A program made the translations under genes and the position numbers. 64,000 nucleotides of DNA from Pocillopora verrucosa (Eukaryota; Cnidaria; Anthozoa; Scleractinia; Pocilloporidae). The notes beneath the pieces were generated by a model. That model was not told the DNA's origin and ran no database searches. It was given only the letters and a program-made list of their open reading frames with translations. Where the stretch lies: assembly GCF_036669915.1 (NCBI RefSeq), contig NC_089325.1:22171793-22235792 (forward strand), in the 5' to 3' direction. Positions 61,133 to 64,000 of this stretch are shown here, piece by piece. How positions within the stretch are numbered: position 1 is the first letter of the stretch; every line of letters starts with the position of its first letter.

Positions 61133-63374
61133 ATGAATGAGGCCAGCTCCAAGTTTTTGTTGAACTGGGTGAGTAATCCGTTATTTTTCGCATTTCCAAT
61201 TTACTAAAAGTGCTCGTAGCCAAATTAAAACTTCATTCGAGTTGTACATTCGTCTGCATACATTTCTCTTGATCTCTTCCCATTTGCAGAACTGACTGAA
61301 ATATAAAGAAATTTTTACCATTTACAGCAAAATTAACGCAAATTATTCTTGTTTCATTCCCGTCTTTGTTTGATAATTTACAGATCAATGCAAATGCTTC
61401 ACGCGAAGAAGAGAAAATCGAGAACATTACGGATCCGGGAAGTAAAAACCTGTTGCTCAAGATTATACATCTAATGTAAGTACTAAGTATAAAAAAAAAT
61501 CTTCTCTCTATTTACCATTGCATCCACCAGCTATAAAAGACGAGGATCGGCGAGAGTCGGTGAAGCTACATGCATGTACATGTACGTTCGTTGGGAGGCA
61601 ATTTGATCTTGTATTTTTCATGTTGCTTCCTCTATCTCCCCCAAATCCATGAATTGGCTTCGACAAATGAAACTCATTCGATACATTTGTTTATCCTTCA
61701 CATTACTCATCGGTACATAGTTTTGATTTATGTGCGCTGTAATTATAAGTGACGGAAACCTGAGTCTGAAATTTGTTTTGTACCACACGTACACGTAGCT
61801 ATTCACATTTTTCTGCATTCCCAAACGACACGGTTTGGTTACCAGTCTTTCCTCACAACAAGGCATTATTATGTTGCCTATATTAATTTTTTTATGTTTT
61901 ATTTCTTCTTCTATTTTAAACGCCACCCAATTCTTTGCTTTCAAAATTTTGTGTTTGTTACTCTTTTCAATACTTCTGAACACCACTTAAATATCCCTGT
62001 CATCCATATTGTAACTGTTAGTGACAAGGAAACAGTCAAAGATCTTCCAGGTGGCAGTGATGAATTCCAACTTGAGCAAGTATTGTCACTGATTATCTCC
62101 TACCTAAAGGGTATGTAAGAGTCATAATTTGATTAAGTTTAAATCAAATATACAACTGGCAATTATGTTAAGGCACCCTATTAATACTGTCACCAATGGG
62201 CCAAAACAAATTGCCATACAGGAGGCTGTATCACTGGGATAGGGTCAAATTTTATTTTTTATCACTTTGCAGTTTGCCCAAGAGAATGTTAAGGTCAAGA
62301 TTTACTTTCCTTTAACATTTTAATAAAGAAAGAAGGAGGGTTTCTTACTTGACTGCAAAGTAAAATCACTCTTTGATTAGGAAATGACAGAGAACAATGA
62401 CAATGACATGTCACAGGCATTTTATTTTAAGTGCTAGTGGCTGTATTAAAGGGGTGAAGTTTTGAAGGACTCTACTATTTAGGATTTTAGAATGTTAATG
62501 AGGGTTTTTTTTATAAGAAGGTGTATTCCTGTTTTGCCAGGACATAAAAAGTGGCTGTAATTTTTAGGTGACCAAATTACTGAGTTTGCAACAAAGCAGG
62601 GTTCTGCTGTATAAGCAGACCTGAAACTTGTGACCTGTATTATGTATTAACAAATTTTTTTTAAAGCTACTATCTGCAATGGGTGGGGAAAGGTACATGT
62701 AGTTTGCACCCTCCCCTCACTCGGTGGTCCACAACCCTTCAATCAACATGATGAACAGAAACCTTGTAATTCATAATCAGAAAGTTACTCAAAAATTCCT
62801 CTTTTCCCAAACAATATTGCAAGAGGCTATGTATATGTAAATGTTGAAACAGTTGAAAGTTGTAAAAAATTAATGGGTGGTAGAGTGTAGTAATGAGCTG
62901 AGATTTAACTTGGGTTGCTTTTGAAGACTGTTAATATTTGGAAAATATATTAAGGCTTGTGGAGAGAATGACCATGAGCAGAAAGCAGTGATGACCATAT
63001 TTTACAAATTTTTGATGGCAGCAAATTTTTGATTACGCATAGTTACTAACTTGTGCATAGACTGTCATTCTCACTTCAGCACCAGGGGCATAGTCATAGG
63101 GGGGTCAGGCTTCATGGCTGAAATGTGACATGGGCTTCTTCTCAGTGGGTCCCTGAGAAATTAATGATAAATATAATGAGATAATTTAGCACATTTTTGC
63201 CCATTCATATGAAATAAATGAACATTATTTAGTAAGCACATGAAAAAAATTTCTGTAGGTCCCCTCTGTAAACTGTGTTTAACTCTCTTCCTTTCAGGAT
63301 TTCACCGCCAGGACTTTTACTCTGTTATAAATGAAGATTATCTCAGGAACAGAAATGAACTAGAAATAGCAAAG
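61133..63374 (+). CDS. NuMA-like protein, N-terminal exons (partial, runs off the window)
   Basis: Exons (+): 61133-61168, 61384-61475, 62022-62110, 63298-63374 give 98 residues with frame closed at each junction. The first residues (FLLNWINANAS), then LLLKIIHLID, SLIISYLKG and NELEIAK follow the order of the NuMA N-terminal Hook-like (calponin-homology-like) domain, in which human NuMA has LLSWVNSL, FIKIIDRI, FLQKN and SELELAK. That domain helps dynein-dynactin activation at spindle poles. The last donor, AAAG|gttgct, is weak; reading on would meet a stop at 63381. The next exon is beyond 64000 or was not recognised. The neighbouring LAMTOR1 supports the call, since the two genes lie close together on human 11q13. 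A Hook-family protein is the alternative. Confidence 0.6.
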
Positions 63375-63740
63375 GTTGCTTGATTCCCTTTTTTTACTCT
63401 TATTATTTTTCATTCTTAGATGATCTTCTTAGATGAGTATGTGAAATTATATGTTTGCTTGATAAACAAGTTTGGCAAATGAAAAAAAATGTCTCACCTA
63501 TGATTGAACTGCTAAATTGTTTGTGTCCACCCAGGGGTTTCAATAAGAGTTGTTAACCAGTGGAATTTGCTGTCTACTGTATGTCAGCACAAATGACCAC
63601 CTATTTTCTCTGAAAATAACAATGTTAGAGTGAGGATCAAACTTCCGGTAGCTGTCAACTTTATAATTTTTTCTGCCTTAAAAATTTTTTGAACTTCTTT
63701 CCACCCAATATTTACCAGGCTTGGCATGAGCTGTGAGACA

Positions 63741-63953
63741 TTTTACCCTTTAACTCCCAGAAGTGATTAACTTGCAACTTCCCCCTATAATATCCGTACA
63801 TTATCCAGCCACCAGGCAATGAGAATACTCAAACTTATCAGGAAGAAGTTGTTACCTTGATCTAACACCAAATTCTCATAACTTATTTACAAGGAATTGT
63901 GTGCCAGTTAGAGGGGAGAATTAACAATCAGATCTTGGGAGTGAAAGGGTTAA
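63741..63953. mobile_element. MITE copy (TTAACCCTTT family, subfamily 1, reverse orientation)
   Basis: Begins ACCCTTTAACTCCCAGAAGTG and ends CAGATCTTGGGAGTGAAAGGG. The interior is the complement of 24160-24366 and nearly full length. Confidence 0.7.
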
Positions 63954-64000
63954 GACCTTGTGGATCACTAGAAGTTGTTTCAAACAGCATGTGTACTTGC

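Noticed and set aside
1-64000. CRISPR arrays, bacterial operons, rRNA genes
   Set aside because: No regularly spaced short repeats with unique spacers and no rRNA-like sequence. The gene structures are clearly eukaryotic.

Overview
The window reads as nuclear DNA of a cnidarian, most likely a stony coral (Anthozoa). The genes are split into short exons with canonical GT/AG borders. The window carries an allene oxide synthase-lipoxygenase fusion gene of the kind known from corals, has AT-rich introns, and is littered with TIR-type miniature transposons. Genus and species cannot be fixed from the sequence alone.

Layout, left to right. 1-5.7 kb: no supported gene; foldback and direct repeats. 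5.7-12.9 kb (-): a 12-exon, 1071-residue catalase-like/PLAT/lipoxygenase fusion whose spliced frame closes exactly. 15.9-22.3 kb (-): a 7-exon, 505-residue arylsulfatase B-like sulfatase. 22.6-31.3 kb (+): a 16-exon, 394-residue protein phosphatase methylesterase 1 (PPME1), divergently paired with the sulfatase across about 360 bp. 33.3-35.5 kb (+): a single-exon TRIM protein (RING, two B-boxes, coiled coil, filamin repeat, NHL). 35.7-39.3 kb: an inserted Helitron-type element with a helicase-like ORF and an RPA-like ORF. 39.7-48.8 kb: a tandem copy of everything from PPME1 intron 10 through the TRIM gene and its downstream flank. It holds a broken copy of PPME1 exons 11-16 and a second intact TRIM gene. 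48.8-50.1 kb: a third, decayed copy. 50.3-50.9 kb (-): an orphan basic ORF with an HMG-box-like C-terminal part. 53.6-60.8 kb (-): a 6-exon, 163-residue LAMTOR1. 61.1 kb to the right edge (+): the first four exons of a NuMA-like gene, divergent from LAMTOR1 across about 355 bp.

The genes do not form one pathway. AOS-LOX makes reactive oxylipins, the sulfatase is lysosomal or secreted, PPME1 demethylates PP2A, LAMTOR1 anchors Ragulator for mTORC1, and NuMA organises spindle poles. The most interesting points are three. First, the AOS-LOX paralogue has an added N-terminal acylation signal, a lost distal haem Asn and a shortened lipoxygenase stereocontrol loop. Second, a tandem duplication pairs an E3-ligase-like TRIM gene with the tail of PPME1, and the TRIM copies differ mainly in the NHL part. 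Third, several mobile elements can be dated against that duplication. Exon coordinates were derived by hand from reading frames and splice signals; comparisons with named proteins are from memory.
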